Below, one piece after another: positions 43,658 through 52,834 of a stretch of 61,843 bases of DNA. The stretch covers positions 1 through 61,843 of the forward strand of contig JAIOQZ010000001.1 of assembly GCA_021108395.1 (NCBI GenBank), written 5' to 3'. Under the pieces are notes generated by a model. That model saw nothing but the letters and a program-made list of their open reading frames with translations. It did not search any database and was not told the DNA's origin. The translations under genes were made by a program, and so were the position numbers. The stretch is from Candidatus Cloacimonadota bacterium (GTDB lineage: Bacteria; Cloacimonadota; Cloacimonadia; Cloacimonadales; JAIOQZ01). Position 1 is the stretch's first letter, and the number at the start of each line of letters is the position of its first letter.

Positions 43658-45853
43658 TTGGATACCAACGCGGATGTAACCAAATTCGGTACGTTCCTGG
43701 GAGTATATACGCCCAGCGTTCTCACGATTCTGGGTTTGATCATGTATCTGCGTTTCGGTTGGGTTCTGGGCAATGTCGGCCTGGGGTTAACCGCGTTCAT
43801 CGTTCTTCTCGCGGGTTCAATCACTGTCATTACCGCTCTCAGCGCCTCTGCAATCTCAACGAATATGCGAGTGGGTGTGGGCGGCGAATACTACATGATC
43901 TCTCGCAGCCTGGGACTGGAACTGGGCGGAGCGATTGGTATCCCGCTGTTCCTTTGCAGAACCCTGAGCATTACATTCTACAGCTTTGGTCTGGCGGAAG
44001 CCATCGCCATGTTCGTTCCAGGCGATGTCTCGGCGCGGACGATACAGCTAATGACAGCGATCATCATTATCGCCATCACCTTTGTATCGGGCAAAAGCGC
44101 TTCGGTGGTGCTCAAGCTTCAAGTACCTATCATGATTGCCGTCGGGCTATCGATAGCGGCATTGATAATCGGCGCTCTCTCAAGTGATTTGCGAGCGCCG
44201 GAAATGGTCGCCACATATCGAACAGCGCCACAGGGATTCTGGTATGTGTTTGCCGTATTCTTCCCTGCGGTCACCGGATTTACGGCCGGGATCGGCATGA
44301 GTGGCGACCTGAAAGACCCGCGAAGATCGATACCTCTGGGCACAATGCTGGCAGTAGCTACCGGCATGTTGATATATCTGCTCGTTCCTGTCCTGCTGTC
44401 AGTCAGCTCCACAATCAGCTTCGAGGATCTGGCGAGCAAAGGGGTGGTGACATGGAGCATGATTGCAATCCTGGGGGCGTGGCTGGTGGTTCCCGGGATA
44501 TTCGGGGCAATCCTGTCCTCTGCATTCGGTAGCGTTCTGGGCGGGCCAAGAGTGTTGCAGTCACTGGCGACGGATGGCCTTGCTCCTGGGTTCCTCTCGA
44601 AGCTGTCCAAAACCGGCCAACCAACGGCGGCGACGTGGGTAAGTGGCGGAATCGCCCTTCTGGCGGTTGCACTGGGCGGGCTGAACGCTGTCGCCCAATT
44701 TGTGACGATCATGTTTCTCACGCTTTACGTTATGATTAACTTCAGCGCTGCCATCGAAAAGCTGACCGGTGATCTCTCATACAGGCCAAAGATCAATATC
44801 CCCTGGTTTGTCTCTCTTCTGGGTTGCCTGGGCGCTGTTATCGTAATGGCGCTTATCAATCCAATCGCCTGTGTCGGGGCAATCATGCTGGAAGCTCTTT
44901 TGTTTATCGGGCTGCGGCGGCGTGCGATGAAGAAAGAGTGGGGGGATGTTCGCGCCGGGTTCTGGGGCACCCTCGCCAGATTCGCCCTGCAAAAACTGAA
45001 AGCGCACGAGGATGACCCTCGCAACTGGAGGCCGCACATTCTGGTGTTTTCCGGTGAGGTAGAGAAAAGGATGTCTCTGGTTTACCTGGCCTCTTGTTTC
45101 AACCGACAGCGTGGAATACTTACCATCTGCAATCTCGTCATAGACAGTTTTTCTCACAACAAGCTCGATATCAGGGCGGAAACGGAAAAAATGAATGCCT
45201 GTCTCGAGCAGGAAGGCATCCTTGCTTTCAGTGAGATAGACTTGGTCCCCGATTTTGAAAATGGGGCGATAACCGTAACGCAGGCGAACGGCATCGCCGG
45301 CCTCAACTCGAATACCATACTGTTTGGCTGGTCGGATAAAAGGGAACGAATGCAGGCGCAGATTCGCATAATGCGCGCTGTGGAAATAGCCAATAAGAGC
45401 ACGATTATTATTCGCACAGATGAGTTTTCCAGAGAGACGCCCAAGAAACGCATCGACCTCTGGTGGCGGGGCAAACACAGCAATAGTGACATCATGCTTC
45501 TGCTGGCTTACATGCTCACCCTCAACGTTGACTGGAAAGGCGCGAAGATATATCTTCAAACTATTATCCTGCACGAAAACGATATGGAATTCATGATGAA
45601 AAGCCTTACGGATATGATTGATGAAATCAGAATCAGCGCAGAGCCGCGGGTAATTGTCAAACCACCGGAAAAAACGGTTATCGAGCTTATGCATGATTAC
45701 AGTCAGGACGCGGATGTTGTGTTCCTCGGACTGATGATTCCCGCGGAGGGTATGGAAAGTGAATACGTCGATAGAATGGATGAGCTTTCCAGAGGATTCA
45801 GCACAACGGTATTTGTGAGAAATGGCAGCAAGTTCGTCGGTGATCTGTTGTAA
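43658..45853 (+). CDS. SLC12-like amino acid/cation-chloride cotransporter family permease
   Basis: A 731-residue transporter of the APC superfamily. The first about 430 residues hold twelve helices, beginning GTFLGVYTPSVLTILGLIMYLRFGWVLGNVG, which is the SLC12 (Na-K-Cl type) signature, then GGEYYMISRSLGLELGGAIGIPLF. The last about 280 residues are a soluble domain similar to the SLC12 C-terminus (LVYLASCFNRQRGILTICNLV). The start is TTG at 43658, directly after GGGAGAGAGG, and gives the usual short cytoplasmic tail. It ends 8 bases before the repeat unit preceding the lipid operon; whether it belongs to it functionally is unclear. Confidence 0.87.
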   Translation: MDTNADVTKFGTFLGVYTPSVLTILGLIMYLRFGWVLGNVGLGLTAFIVLLAGSITVITALSASAISTNMRVGVGGEYYMISRSLGLELGGAIGIPLFLCRTLSITFYSFGLAEAIAMFVPGDVSARTIQLMTAIIIIAITFVSGKSASVVLKLQVPIMIAVGLSIAALIIGALSSDLRAPEMVATYRTAPQGFWYVFAVFFPAVTGFTAGIGMSGDLKDPRRSIPLGTMLAVATGMLIYLLVPVLLSVSSTISFEDLASKGVVTWSMIAILGAWLVVPGIFGAILSSAFGSVLGGPRVLQSLATDGLAPGFLSKLSKTGQPTAATWVSGGIALLAVALGGLNAVAQFVTIMFLTLYVMINFSAAIEKLTGDLSYRPKINIPWFVSLLGCLGAVIVMALINPIACVGAIMLEALLFIGLRRRAMKKEWGDVRAGFWGTLARFALQKLKAHEDDPRNWRPHILVFSGEVEKRMSLVYLASCFNRQRGILTICNLVIDSFSHNKLDIRAETEKMNACLEQEGILAFSEIDLVPDFENGAITVTQANGIAGLNSNTILFGWSDKRERMQAQIRIMRAVEIANKSTIIIRTDEFSRETPKKRIDLWWRGKHSNSDIMLLLAYMLTLNVDWKGAKIYLQTIILHENDMEFMMKSLTDMIDEIRISAEPRVIVKPPEKTVIELMHDYSQDADVVFLGLMIPAEGMESEYVDRMDELSRGFSTTVFVRNGSKFVGDLL

Positions 45854-45861
45854 ATCAGACA

Positions 45862-45914
45862 CCAGCTTTTTGTAAAAAGTTGGAGCAAAAAAATTTGCGG
45901 ATGCTGACGCATCC
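45862..45914 (+). repeat. Two-hairpin intergenic repeat unit, site B (single copy)
   Basis: A 10-bp stem CCAGCTTTTT/AAAAAGTTGG (45862-45871, 45874-45883, one G-T pair), the linker AGCAAAAAAATTTGCG and the 6-bp stem GGATGC/GCATCC (45899-45904, 45909-45914). It has the same orientation as the forward unit at 53874. It lies between the transporter and the UbiA-led operon. Confidence 0.75.
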
Positions 45915-46007
45915 TGGTGTCATAAGAGTAACGGTTGTACACAGGAAACGCAAAGCCGCGCAGTCCACAAAAAATGAGTGTGAGAAAGTAGATTTCCGGG
46001 GGAACAG

Positions 46008-46985
46008 ATGTTCAGTTTTCTCAAGCAATATGTGAAATCCATGCGACTGTATTACTCCTTTGTCACTGGAATTGCCGGTTGGCTCGGAGTCGCCTTTTAT
46101 GAACACATTGCCACCGACTTTCACACTGTCGAGATATTGCCGACTGTCGAAAAGAAATTGGTGATAGTCACCCTGTTGTTTCTCAGTTGGGGAATCAACC
46201 AGATAGTCAACGACTACCTGGGGCGCAGGGAAGACAGAATCAACGCGCCGGAAAGGCCGATGGTGAGCGGCAAGCTCAATCCGCGCGCCGCCATTACTCT
46301 CTCTGGGGTTCTGATGGTCTTGTGCGCGGTGATTACATACATCTATCTCGAACCAATCGCCCTGATTCCCCTGGCCGCCGGCGTTGTGCTGAATATTATT
46401 TACGAATACGCCAAGAGTTACGGTATATGGGGCAACATCATTTTTGGACTCATGATTACCATGTGCTCCGCCTTTGGCTTTCTGGCTGCCGGCCCCAGCT
46501 CCGTTCCCTATTTCACCTCCAGCAGAATTTCGGTCTTGCTCGTCGTCTGGCTGATGAACGGCCTGATGACCTTCTACACCTATTTCAAGGACTACGAAGG
46601 CGATAAAGCCGCCGGAAAGCGCACAATCGTCGTGAAATACGGCCTGGAGAAATCCCGTGTTATCGCGATAATCTCAGCCTTTCTGCCCATCATTCTGTTC
46701 ACGGCGCTATACTGGAACAATCTCATCGTGGCTTCCCTCAACAGCACATTCATCATTCTCGGCGTATTGACCTTCTTTCTTGAAATTCAAACAGGATGGC
46801 TCTATTTCAAGAATCCCAAGGGCAAAGTGACCTACTACTCCCTCGCGACCAATTTCCGCGCCTGCACCTGTGGCCAGGCCACTTTTGTGGCGCTGTTCAA
46901 CCGTGAGCTTGCCCTCATTCTGTTTCTTGTTTCCTATGTGTTTGTCGGGTTTCTGTTTAACCTGCATTCCAACAGTAAGGCCTGA
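46008..46985 (+). CDS. UbiA-family prenyltransferase
   Basis: A 325-residue integral membrane enzyme with about nine helices that transfers a prenyl chain to an acceptor. Both Mg-diphosphate motifs are visible: NQIVNDYLGRREDRIN (an N/D-x3-D-type motif, about residues 62-77) and YFKDYEGDKAAGKRT (about 189-203). The family includes quinone, heme O, chlorophyll, archaeal ether-lipid and phosphoribose transferases, and the acceptor cannot be told here. The start follows CGGGGGAAC. Its stop overlaps the reductase start by one base (TGATG), so it is the first gene of a tightly coupled operon with acyl-carrier and alpha-oxoamine synthase genes. A lipid or quinone-like acceptor is therefore possible. 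Confidence 0.9.
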   Translation: MFSFLKQYVKSMRLYYSFVTGIAGWLGVAFYEHIATDFHTVEILPTVEKKLVIVTLLFLSWGINQIVNDYLGRREDRINAPERPMVSGKLNPRAAITLSGVLMVLCAVITYIYLEPIALIPLAAGVVLNIIYEYAKSYGIWGNIIFGLMITMCSAFGFLAAGPSSVPYFTSSRISVLLVVWLMNGLMTFYTYFKDYEGDKAAGKRTIVVKYGLEKSRVIAIISAFLPIILFTALYWNNLIVASLNSTFIILGVLTFFLEIQTGWLYFKNPKGKVTYYSLATNFRACTCGQATFVALFNRELALILFLVSYVFVGFLFNLHSNSKA

Positions 46986-48196
46986 TGAAAGCTTTCAGAA
47001 AGTTTGACCATGATGCCTGCCGCGTAGAAGATCATACCATCAGGTCAGCGACCTTCGAAGGAATGTGTGATGACGCAGGGCGCCCCACAGACGAGTACCG
47101 GCGGCATTACGAGGCTCTCGCCAGGGGTGGAGTGGCCAAAATCATCACCGGTTTCGCCTACATCTCGGTGCAGGGCAGGGCAATCCACCCAGGCCAGGCG
47201 GGGATTGATTCAGACGAGAAAATACCCTTCTTCAAAGCTGTCACCGACGCGGTTCATCGACACGGCGCAGAGATATACCTACAGATTGCCCACGCAGGCA
47301 GGCAAACGAGCAAAAGTGTCACCAACACAGACATTGTGGCGCCTACGCCGCAGAAATCACGCTACTTTGGCGGCAAGCCACAGGCTCTTACGCTTTCCCA
47401 GATCAAGGCTGTCGTCGCTGACTTTGCCCAGGCGGCGCTGAGGGCAAAGTCGGCAGGGTTTGACGGTGTTCAACTTCATGCGGCGCACGGGTATCTGATT
47501 CACGAGTTCATCAACCCTGTAGTGAACAAAAGGACAGATGAGTACGGAACCGGTGAGCCGCATCGACCAGGTATCCGCTTTCTGACAGAGATTGTCGCCC
47601 GAACAAGAGAGCTGTGTGGGGCAGACTTTCCCATTCTGGTGAAGATCAGCGCGGGTGATGGCAAAGAAGATGCCGCCAACCACTTTCTGCACCTGATACA
47701 GGCGTTGGACAAGCTGCAACTGGCGGCGATTGAGGTCAGTTATGGAACGATGGAGAATGCCTTCAACATATTTCGCGGGGAGAGCATCCCATATGAGACG
47801 ATATTGAGATACAATTTTCGCTATGGAACCGACAGCGCAGTGAGAAAGTTCCTGTGGAGAGTGTTCGCCGCTCCGATTCTCCAGCACAGGGTCATCAAAT
47901 TCTCGCCGAACTATAACCTGAAATACGCCAGACTGGCGAAGCATGGAACCGACACTCCCATTGTGTGCGTGGGCGGATTTCGTACGAAGTCATCCATCCA
48001 TGAAGCCTTGCGGCAGGGCAGCGTCGATTATGTGAGTATGTGCAGGCCATTTATCTGCGAACCGGACTTGATGAAGAAATTTGCCAGGCACGATGACTAC
48101 ACATCCCTGTGCCGGAATTGTAATATCTGCGCAGTCATGTGCGATTCAACGAAATCCACGCGGTGCTATTGCGTTACTAAGGAGAGGAAACGATGA
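46985..48196 (+). CDS. NADH:flavin oxidoreductase (Old Yellow Enzyme family) with Cys-rich C-terminus
   Basis: A 403-residue FMN TIM-barrel ene-reductase. Landmarks are IRSATFEGMCDDAGRPTDEYRRHYEALARGGV, then QIAHAGRQ, DGVQLHAAHGYLIHEFINPVVNKRTDEYG (His pair for substrate) and KISAGDG. The C-terminus carries CRNCNICAVMCDST and then TRCYC, resembling the 4Fe-4S ligands of 2,4-dienoyl-CoA reductases, but the FAD/NADPH domain of those larger enzymes is absent. It probably reduces a C=C bond in an acyl or prenyl intermediate. It overlaps UbiA by 1 base and the acyl carrier gene by 4. Confidence 0.88.
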   Translation: MKAFRKFDHDACRVEDHTIRSATFEGMCDDAGRPTDEYRRHYEALARGGVAKIITGFAYISVQGRAIHPGQAGIDSDEKIPFFKAVTDAVHRHGAEIYLQIAHAGRQTSKSVTNTDIVAPTPQKSRYFGGKPQALTLSQIKAVVADFAQAALRAKSAGFDGVQLHAAHGYLIHEFINPVVNKRTDEYGTGEPHRPGIRFLTEIVARTRELCGADFPILVKISAGDGKEDAANHFLHLIQALDKLQLAAIEVSYGTMENAFNIFRGESIPYETILRYNFRYGTDSAVRKFLWRVFAAPILQHRVIKFSPNYNLKYARLAKHGTDTPIVCVGGFRTKSSIHEALRQGSVDYVSMCRPFICEPDLMKKFARHDDYTSLCRNCNICAVMCDSTKSTRCYCVTKERKR

Positions 48197-48426
48197 GCAT
48201 GGAAACAATAATGCAGATAATAGCGGACAACCTCACGGATGTTCCGCAGCTCACGGAGACCACCTCCCTGCGAGCCGAATTGAACGTCGATTCGCTGGAC
48301 GTGATAATGATTATCAACGCCCTCGAAGACGAATTTTCGCTCACCATAGACGAGGATGATTTCGTCGAGGTGGATACCCCGGCGGAGATATTCAACCTGC
48401 TGAAAAGCAAATACTCTGTGGAGTGA
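48193..48426 (+). CDS. Acyl carrier protein
   Basis: A 77-residue carrier that holds acyl chains on phosphopantetheine. The attachment serine is Ser34 in ELNVDSLDVIMI, the D-S-L motif; helices I to IV and the acidic surface (ALEDEFSLTIDEDD) are as in the family. It starts inside the end of the reductase gene (ATGA overlap) and is followed after 2 bases by the alpha-oxoamine synthase. A dedicated carrier next to such a synthase resembles the Caulobacter sphingolipid locus, where an ACP partners serine palmitoyltransferase. It is not the housekeeping acpP by context. Confidence 0.93.
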   Translation: MSMETIMQIIADNLTDVPQLTETTSLRAELNVDSLDVIMIINALEDEFSLTIDEDDFVEVDTPAEIFNLLKSKYSVE

Positions 48427-48428
48427 GG

Positions 48429-49628
48429 ATGAGCGTCAGAGACAAATTCGCCTTCAACTACCGCGAGGAAGACAGGCTTGTGCGGGAGCTGAAGTATAAT
48501 CCCTACTATCAGGTAATAAGTTCAGGGGCAGGCAGCTCTGTCGAGATAGACAGCCGCGAATATCTGAATCTCGCCTCGAACAACTACCTGGGTTTCTCGC
48601 GCAACCCGGAGATACTGGCCCGGATGAAGCAGACCATCGACCAGTATGGCGCCTCGATGTGCGGAACACCGGTGGCCTGTGGGAATGTCGATTTGTATGC
48701 CGAGACAGCCGTAGCGTTCAGCAGGTTCCTGGGGCTCGAAGACACCATCATCTTCCCGTCCTGCTATCAGGCAAATGCCGGCATCATCGGCACGCTGGCG
48801 AAGCCAGGCGATATTATCCTGGTGGACAGGTCTTCGCACGCCTCCCTGCTGGATGGAATCCGAGCGGCAAAATGCAAAGTGCGCCCCTTCAAGCACAACG
48901 ACGTCGATCATCTGCTGCGGTTGATAAAACGCACCGATGGCTATGACAATATCTTCGTCATCACCGAATCCGTGTTCTCCACCGAAGGCAGCATTGCCCC
49001 GTTTGACAAAATCTACCGCATCTGCCAGGAATTCGACGCCATACCCATTGTTGACGATTCACACGGCATCGGCGTTATCGGCAAAAATGGCGGGGGGATA
49101 CTCGAAGAAAAGGGAATAGAAAACTACGAGGGGATTTACACGGCGTCAACGGGGAAGGCTCTGGGACTTGCCGGTGGCATAGTGAGCAGTGTTTCCGAGG
49201 TGATAATGTACTTGAAGTACAATTCCGCCAGTCTGTTGTATTCCACAGCCCTGCCCCCTGTTTTCCTTTCGGCGACAACGAAGGCTCTCGAAATCCTGAG
49301 CGCCACTGGCGCAGAACTGATGCAGAAGCTGCGGGCAAACAAAGCCTTTCTCACCAGCCAGCTTACTGAGCTGGGTTATCGCACCACAGAGGCGGAAGCG
49401 CCCATCTGCTCTGTCATTGTCGGCTCGAACGAAAAAACGTTCCTGATGAGCAAATTGCTGTTCGAGCAGAGCATTCTCACCACGCCTTTCATCTTCCCGT
49501 CAGTCGCCCGTGATAAGGGGGTTATCCGCATGATTCCGCGGGTTGACCTTACTCAACAGCAACTGGAGTGCGTAATTGAGGCCTTCAGAAAAATCAAGGC
49601 CGAGCGCCCTGAACTGTTCGAGCAATGA
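48429..49628 (+). CDS. Alpha-oxoamine synthase (serine palmitoyltransferase/BioF/KBL-like), PLP-dependent
   Basis: A 399-residue fold-type I PLP enzyme of the group that joins an amino acid to an acyl thioester with loss of CO2. PLP residues visible: DRSSHASLLDG (His137), PIVDDSHGIGVIG (Asp209, His212) and STGKALGLAGG with the Schiff-base Lys243. The substrate-side segment GTPVACGNVDLYAETAVAFS departs from the usual G-x-R...G-x-x-x-x-H-x-x-L-E pattern, so this is a diverged branch. The ATG at 48429 has GGAG five bases before it. With its own ACP, a ketosynthase and a short-chain reductase in the operon, long-chain base synthesis (sphingoid-like) is the best guess; aminoketone natural products are the alternative. 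Confidence 0.85.
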   Translation: MSVRDKFAFNYREEDRLVRELKYNPYYQVISSGAGSSVEIDSREYLNLASNNYLGFSRNPEILARMKQTIDQYGASMCGTPVACGNVDLYAETAVAFSRFLGLEDTIIFPSCYQANAGIIGTLAKPGDIILVDRSSHASLLDGIRAAKCKVRPFKHNDVDHLLRLIKRTDGYDNIFVITESVFSTEGSIAPFDKIYRICQEFDAIPIVDDSHGIGVIGKNGGGILEEKGIENYEGIYTASTGKALGLAGGIVSSVSEVIMYLKYNSASLLYSTALPPVFLSATTKALEILSATGAELMQKLRANKAFLTSQLTELGYRTTEAEAPICSVIVGSNEKTFLMSKLLFEQSILTTPFIFPSVARDKGVIRMIPRVDLTQQQLECVIEAFRKIKAERPELFEQ

Positions 49629-50578
49629 AAATGAGATACTGCTTTATCCACAATCCCGGTTCAAATCACGGCAGAAGCGGAAAATGTGTGCCTTATTTTC
49701 AGAACATATTGAAAGCCCAGAATATCGCCCATGACTACAACATCACCAGCAGCCTCGCCGAAGCTGCCGAGCTGTCTGAAAAAGCGAACAGAGCAGGCTG
49801 TGACTGCATCGTGGCCGTGGGTGGAGACGGTACCATAAACCGTGTTGTCAACGGGTTTTATGACACCAGCGGCAAGCGATTATCAAATGCACGGCTGGGG
49901 GTGGTCCACACCGGAACCAGTCCCGATTTCTGCCGCAGCTACGGCATCCCCACAGAGCCGTTTGCCGCCCTGGACACCGTTCTGGAAGGCCATACGGTCA
50001 AAATCAGCGTTGGCAAGGTCGATTACCGCAAATCTCAGGGCAACAGAGAGCGCCTGGACACCAGATATTTCTCGTGCTGCGCCAATATCGGCCTGGGGGC
50101 GGCGGTGGCGCGGTATGCAAACTCGGGTTTCAGACGGCGGCTTGGAGACAGCTCGGGTACCCTTGTGGCCATTCTCATGGCTCTCATCACCTTCAAGCTC
50201 TCGCCCATCGAGATTGTAGCCGACGGCAAAACAACACGCATCCCCAGGAACATCAACACCTTCATCGGCAAGACAGATTTCGTCGCGTCGGGCATAAAAA
50301 TATGCAATAACCTTGAACTGGACGACAAACGACTGTATGTGCTGACGCTCGATGATGTTAACTGGAGGAACGTCGTTCCCCTGCTGCGGTGCATATATTC
50401 CGGCGCGCCTCTGAGGAACTCTCGCAGCCTGTCGTTTGGGTATGCGACAAGTGTTGTCATCGAAGCTGAGAGCGATAGCTATGAGGTGGAGTTTGACGGT
50501 GATCCGCAGGGGACGCTGCCGTGCACAATATCTGTTGCCGAGGAGCTGTTGGACTTGATTGTGGAGCAGAGGCCATGA
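49625..50578 (+). CDS. Diacylglycerol/sphingoid-base kinase family lipid kinase (YegS/LCB5-like)
   Basis: A 317-residue lipid kinase that phosphorylates a hydroxyl group on a lipid with ATP. It has the N-terminal FIHNPGSNHGRSGK loop, the catalytic GGDGTINRVVNG motif (residues 66-70 for GGDGT) and GVVHTGTSPDFCRSYG; the C-terminal beta domain contains EVEFDGDPQGTLP, matching the family D-G-E/D-x-x-x pattern. The stop of the oxoamine synthase overlaps its start by 4 bases. A kinase of this class next to an oxoamine synthase parallels eukaryotic long-chain base kinases and the ceramide kinase known from Caulobacter. This supports a phosphorylated amino-lipid product. Confidence 0.88.
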   Translation: MKMRYCFIHNPGSNHGRSGKCVPYFQNILKAQNIAHDYNITSSLAEAAELSEKANRAGCDCIVAVGGDGTINRVVNGFYDTSGKRLSNARLGVVHTGTSPDFCRSYGIPTEPFAALDTVLEGHTVKISVGKVDYRKSQGNRERLDTRYFSCCANIGLGAAVARYANSGFRRRLGDSSGTLVAILMALITFKLSPIEIVADGKTTRIPRNINTFIGKTDFVASGIKICNNLELDDKRLYVLTLDDVNWRNVVPLLRCIYSGAPLRNSRSLSFGYATSVVIEAESDSYEVEFDGDPQGTLPCTISVAEELLDLIVEQRP

Positions 50579-51594
50579 GCCGCGAAAAAGAGATAATCAG
50601 CCTGATTAACGCGCAGATGCCTACATCCCCGCTGCGAGCCAGCGCCTGCTTCGAGGCAGACGCGGAGGCCATTCTTCTGGACGACAAGGTATATCTGTTC
50701 ACAACCGACGATTTCTCCGCCGAAGACCTGCTGGGGGAGAGTGACCCGTTCACCCTGGGCTGGAACTTGGCCTGCGCCTCGATCAGCGACATCGTGGTCT
50801 CCGGCGGCAACCCTTTGACATATGCTCACTCCATGGCGCTGCCCGGCGCCTGGTCTGCCGACTACATCCGCAAGCTGTCACAAGGCATCGCCGCGGTATT
50901 GAAAAGGCACGCAGTGTCCTTTATCGGCGGAGACCTGGGCGTCTCGGCGAACTGGCGCTACACAGCCTCGGTAATCGGCTCGCCCATCACAACGCCTGTC
51001 ACCAGAAAAGGGGCGAAAGCGGGCGACCTGGTTTACATCACGGGCGACGTGGGCAGAGGCAACCTGGCAGCGGCAATGAATCTCTACCCCGAGGCGCAGG
51101 AAGCCGACCAGTCAGCCGTGCCCATCAAGTTCCGCTGCCTGAGCAAGCTCCCGGCGTTGGTTTCCCGCTTCGCCACCTCCGCCATCGACACCAGTGATGG
51201 CGTGCTGTGCGGCCTCAAGACAGTGGCGGAGATAAACAAGACCGGCTTTGCAATATCAGACATCCCATACAACACTGCCGGGCTGCTTGCCGCCGAAGTT
51301 CTTGGCATTCCCAGCACATTGCTGCTGGCTGGAGAATGCGGTGAATATGAAATCCTGCTCACTGTCAATTCCTTGCGGCAATCGGAATTGAAACAGTATG
51401 CCGAGGATAGTGGCATAGAGATTCATGAAATCGGGAAAATAGTGAGTGACGCGAAGTGCCAGCGACTCATTGAAGGCGAGACGGAGTATGATGTGCTGGG
51501 CTATCACCTGAGGGCGCGAGACTTCGCTGTCGTGACGGACTATTTGCGGCAGATGACGGAGTGGTTCAATGCCAATGGGAAACGCCATGCATAG
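50575..51594 (+). CDS. ThiL/PurM-superfamily ATP-dependent enzyme, role unknown
   Basis: A 339-residue protein of the PurM/ThiL/SelD/HypE fold. Recognisable segments are FTTDDFSAEDLLGE, GWNLACASISDIVVSGGNPL, FIGGDLGVSANWRY, YITGDVGRGNLAAAM, AIDTSDGVLCGL and LAGECGEYEILLTV. These are the positions of ThiL's D-x-F, S-D-I/A, GGD, TG, D-x-SDG and G-E-D/E-YE motifs. Thiamine-phosphate kinase activity is possible, but no thiamine genes are near and some motifs differ (GGDLG for GGDTT). In this operon it may phosphorylate or cyclise a pathway intermediate. It overlaps the lipid kinase by 4 bases. Confidence 0.8.
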   Translation: MSREKEIISLINAQMPTSPLRASACFEADAEAILLDDKVYLFTTDDFSAEDLLGESDPFTLGWNLACASISDIVVSGGNPLTYAHSMALPGAWSADYIRKLSQGIAAVLKRHAVSFIGGDLGVSANWRYTASVIGSPITTPVTRKGAKAGDLVYITGDVGRGNLAAAMNLYPEAQEADQSAVPIKFRCLSKLPALVSRFATSAIDTSDGVLCGLKTVAEINKTGFAISDIPYNTAGLLAAEVLGIPSTLLLAGECGEYEILLTVNSLRQSELKQYAEDSGIEIHEIGKIVSDAKCQRLIEGETEYDVLGYHLRARDFAVVTDYLRQMTEWFNANGKRHA

Positions 51595-52834
51595 AAGAGT
51601 GGTCATTACGGGCATCGGGCCGGTTACAATCGCGGGAATCGGCGCGGCGGAGCTGTTCGCCAATCTGTTGAACGGCATCGATGTCGCCAGGGAAATCGAG
51701 ATTGACCTGCCCTACAAAAACAGGTCGTCATTCTATGTGCCGCTGCCGGAAGTGGAAATAAGCCATTATGGTATTGCGAGGTATTATAAGTTTCTGCAAC
51801 CGGAAGATAAAATGGCGATCATCGGTGCCAAACTGGCCTTGCAGGATGCCGGCATCGAACAGGCAGGCGACGAACAGGCTTTCGCGGACATCGAAGACGC
51901 CTGCATTGTGCTGGGCACCGGGTTCAGCGGACTGGAACCAGCGTTTTTCTCCTATCTGTCGCATCTGGGGCACGAATATACAGCGAGAGCCACCAACAGA
52001 AAAGTTAATTTCAATCGCATGGTAATCCCCATGTTGATGCCGTCATCTCCAGCCGCCTGGATTTCTATCCTGCTGGGCGTGAAGGGCGAAAGCTATACGC
52101 TGAACACAGCCTGCGCTTCGGGCACATTCGCCATTGGAGAGGCGTTTAGAAAGATTAGGTTCGGTCTGGCGGATATGGCCATTACGGGCGGGGTGGAAAA
52201 CCTCCACGATGAGAATTACGCTATCTTCCGCGGTTTCGATTCTTTGGGGGCTTTAACTCGTTCAAGCCAGGGGCAGGCGTTCTCGCAGGATCGTTCCGGT
52301 TTTCTGTTCGCCGAAGGGGGGTGCTGCGTCCTCGTCCTGGAGGAGCTGGGCAGGGCAAAACGCCGAAACGCCCGCATTTACGCAGAAGTGCTCGATTACC
52401 AGGCCAACAGCGATGCCCACCACATTGTCAAAATGGAGCCGGATGGCAAACAGGTGACGGCGCTTCTCGGCAGCTTTGCGTCCCGGCACAAAATCGACTA
52501 CCTGAACTCACATGGAACCGGCACAATCCCCAACGATAAAATCGAAGCTCAGTCAATACAGGATGTGTTCGGGGCAATGAGCGCGCAACCGTTCATCAAC
52601 TCGACAAAAGCGGTTCTGGGGCACACCATCGGTGCGAGCGGGGCCATCGAAGCAGCGGTGACGGCTCTCAGCATATTCAACGGCAAAATTCACCCGAACC
52701 GGATAAGCAACCCTATGGTCAACCTGAACCTGGCCACACGGATAATCGAGCAGCCGCTTGACAGGGCGCTGTCGGTTTCGTACGGATTTGGCGGGCACAA
52801 CGCCGGTATTCTGCTGGGTAAGCTTGATGAGTAA
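51569..52834 (+). CDS. Beta-ketoacyl-ACP synthase (FabF/KAS II-like)
   Basis: A 421-residue condensing enzyme that extends acyl-ACP chains. The catalytic triad is complete: Cys182 in NTACASGTFAIGEA, His315 in NSHGTGTIPND, and His352 in KAVLGHTIGASGA. It starts RRVVITGIGPVTIAGIG as in FabF. ATG 51569 has GGAG seven bases upstream; ATG 51587 (MHRRVVITG) is the alternative and would reduce the overlap with the upstream gene from 26 to 8 bases. As a stand-alone KAS with a dedicated ACP it may set the chain length or starter for the oxoamine synthase. No malonyl transferase, dehydratase or KR of a full PKS is present. Confidence 0.9.
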   Translation: MPMGNAMHRRVVITGIGPVTIAGIGAAELFANLLNGIDVAREIEIDLPYKNRSSFYVPLPEVEISHYGIARYYKFLQPEDKMAIIGAKLALQDAGIEQAGDEQAFADIEDACIVLGTGFSGLEPAFFSYLSHLGHEYTARATNRKVNFNRMVIPMLMPSSPAAWISILLGVKGESYTLNTACASGTFAIGEAFRKIRFGLADMAITGGVENLHDENYAIFRGFDSLGALTRSSQGQAFSQDRSGFLFAEGGCCVLVLEELGRAKRRNARIYAEVLDYQANSDAHHIVKMEPDGKQVTALLGSFASRHKIDYLNSHGTGTIPNDKIEAQSIQDVFGAMSAQPFINSTKAVLGHTIGASGAIEAAVTALSIFNGKIHPNRISNPMVNLNLATRIIEQPLDRALSVSYGFGGHNAGILLGKLDE

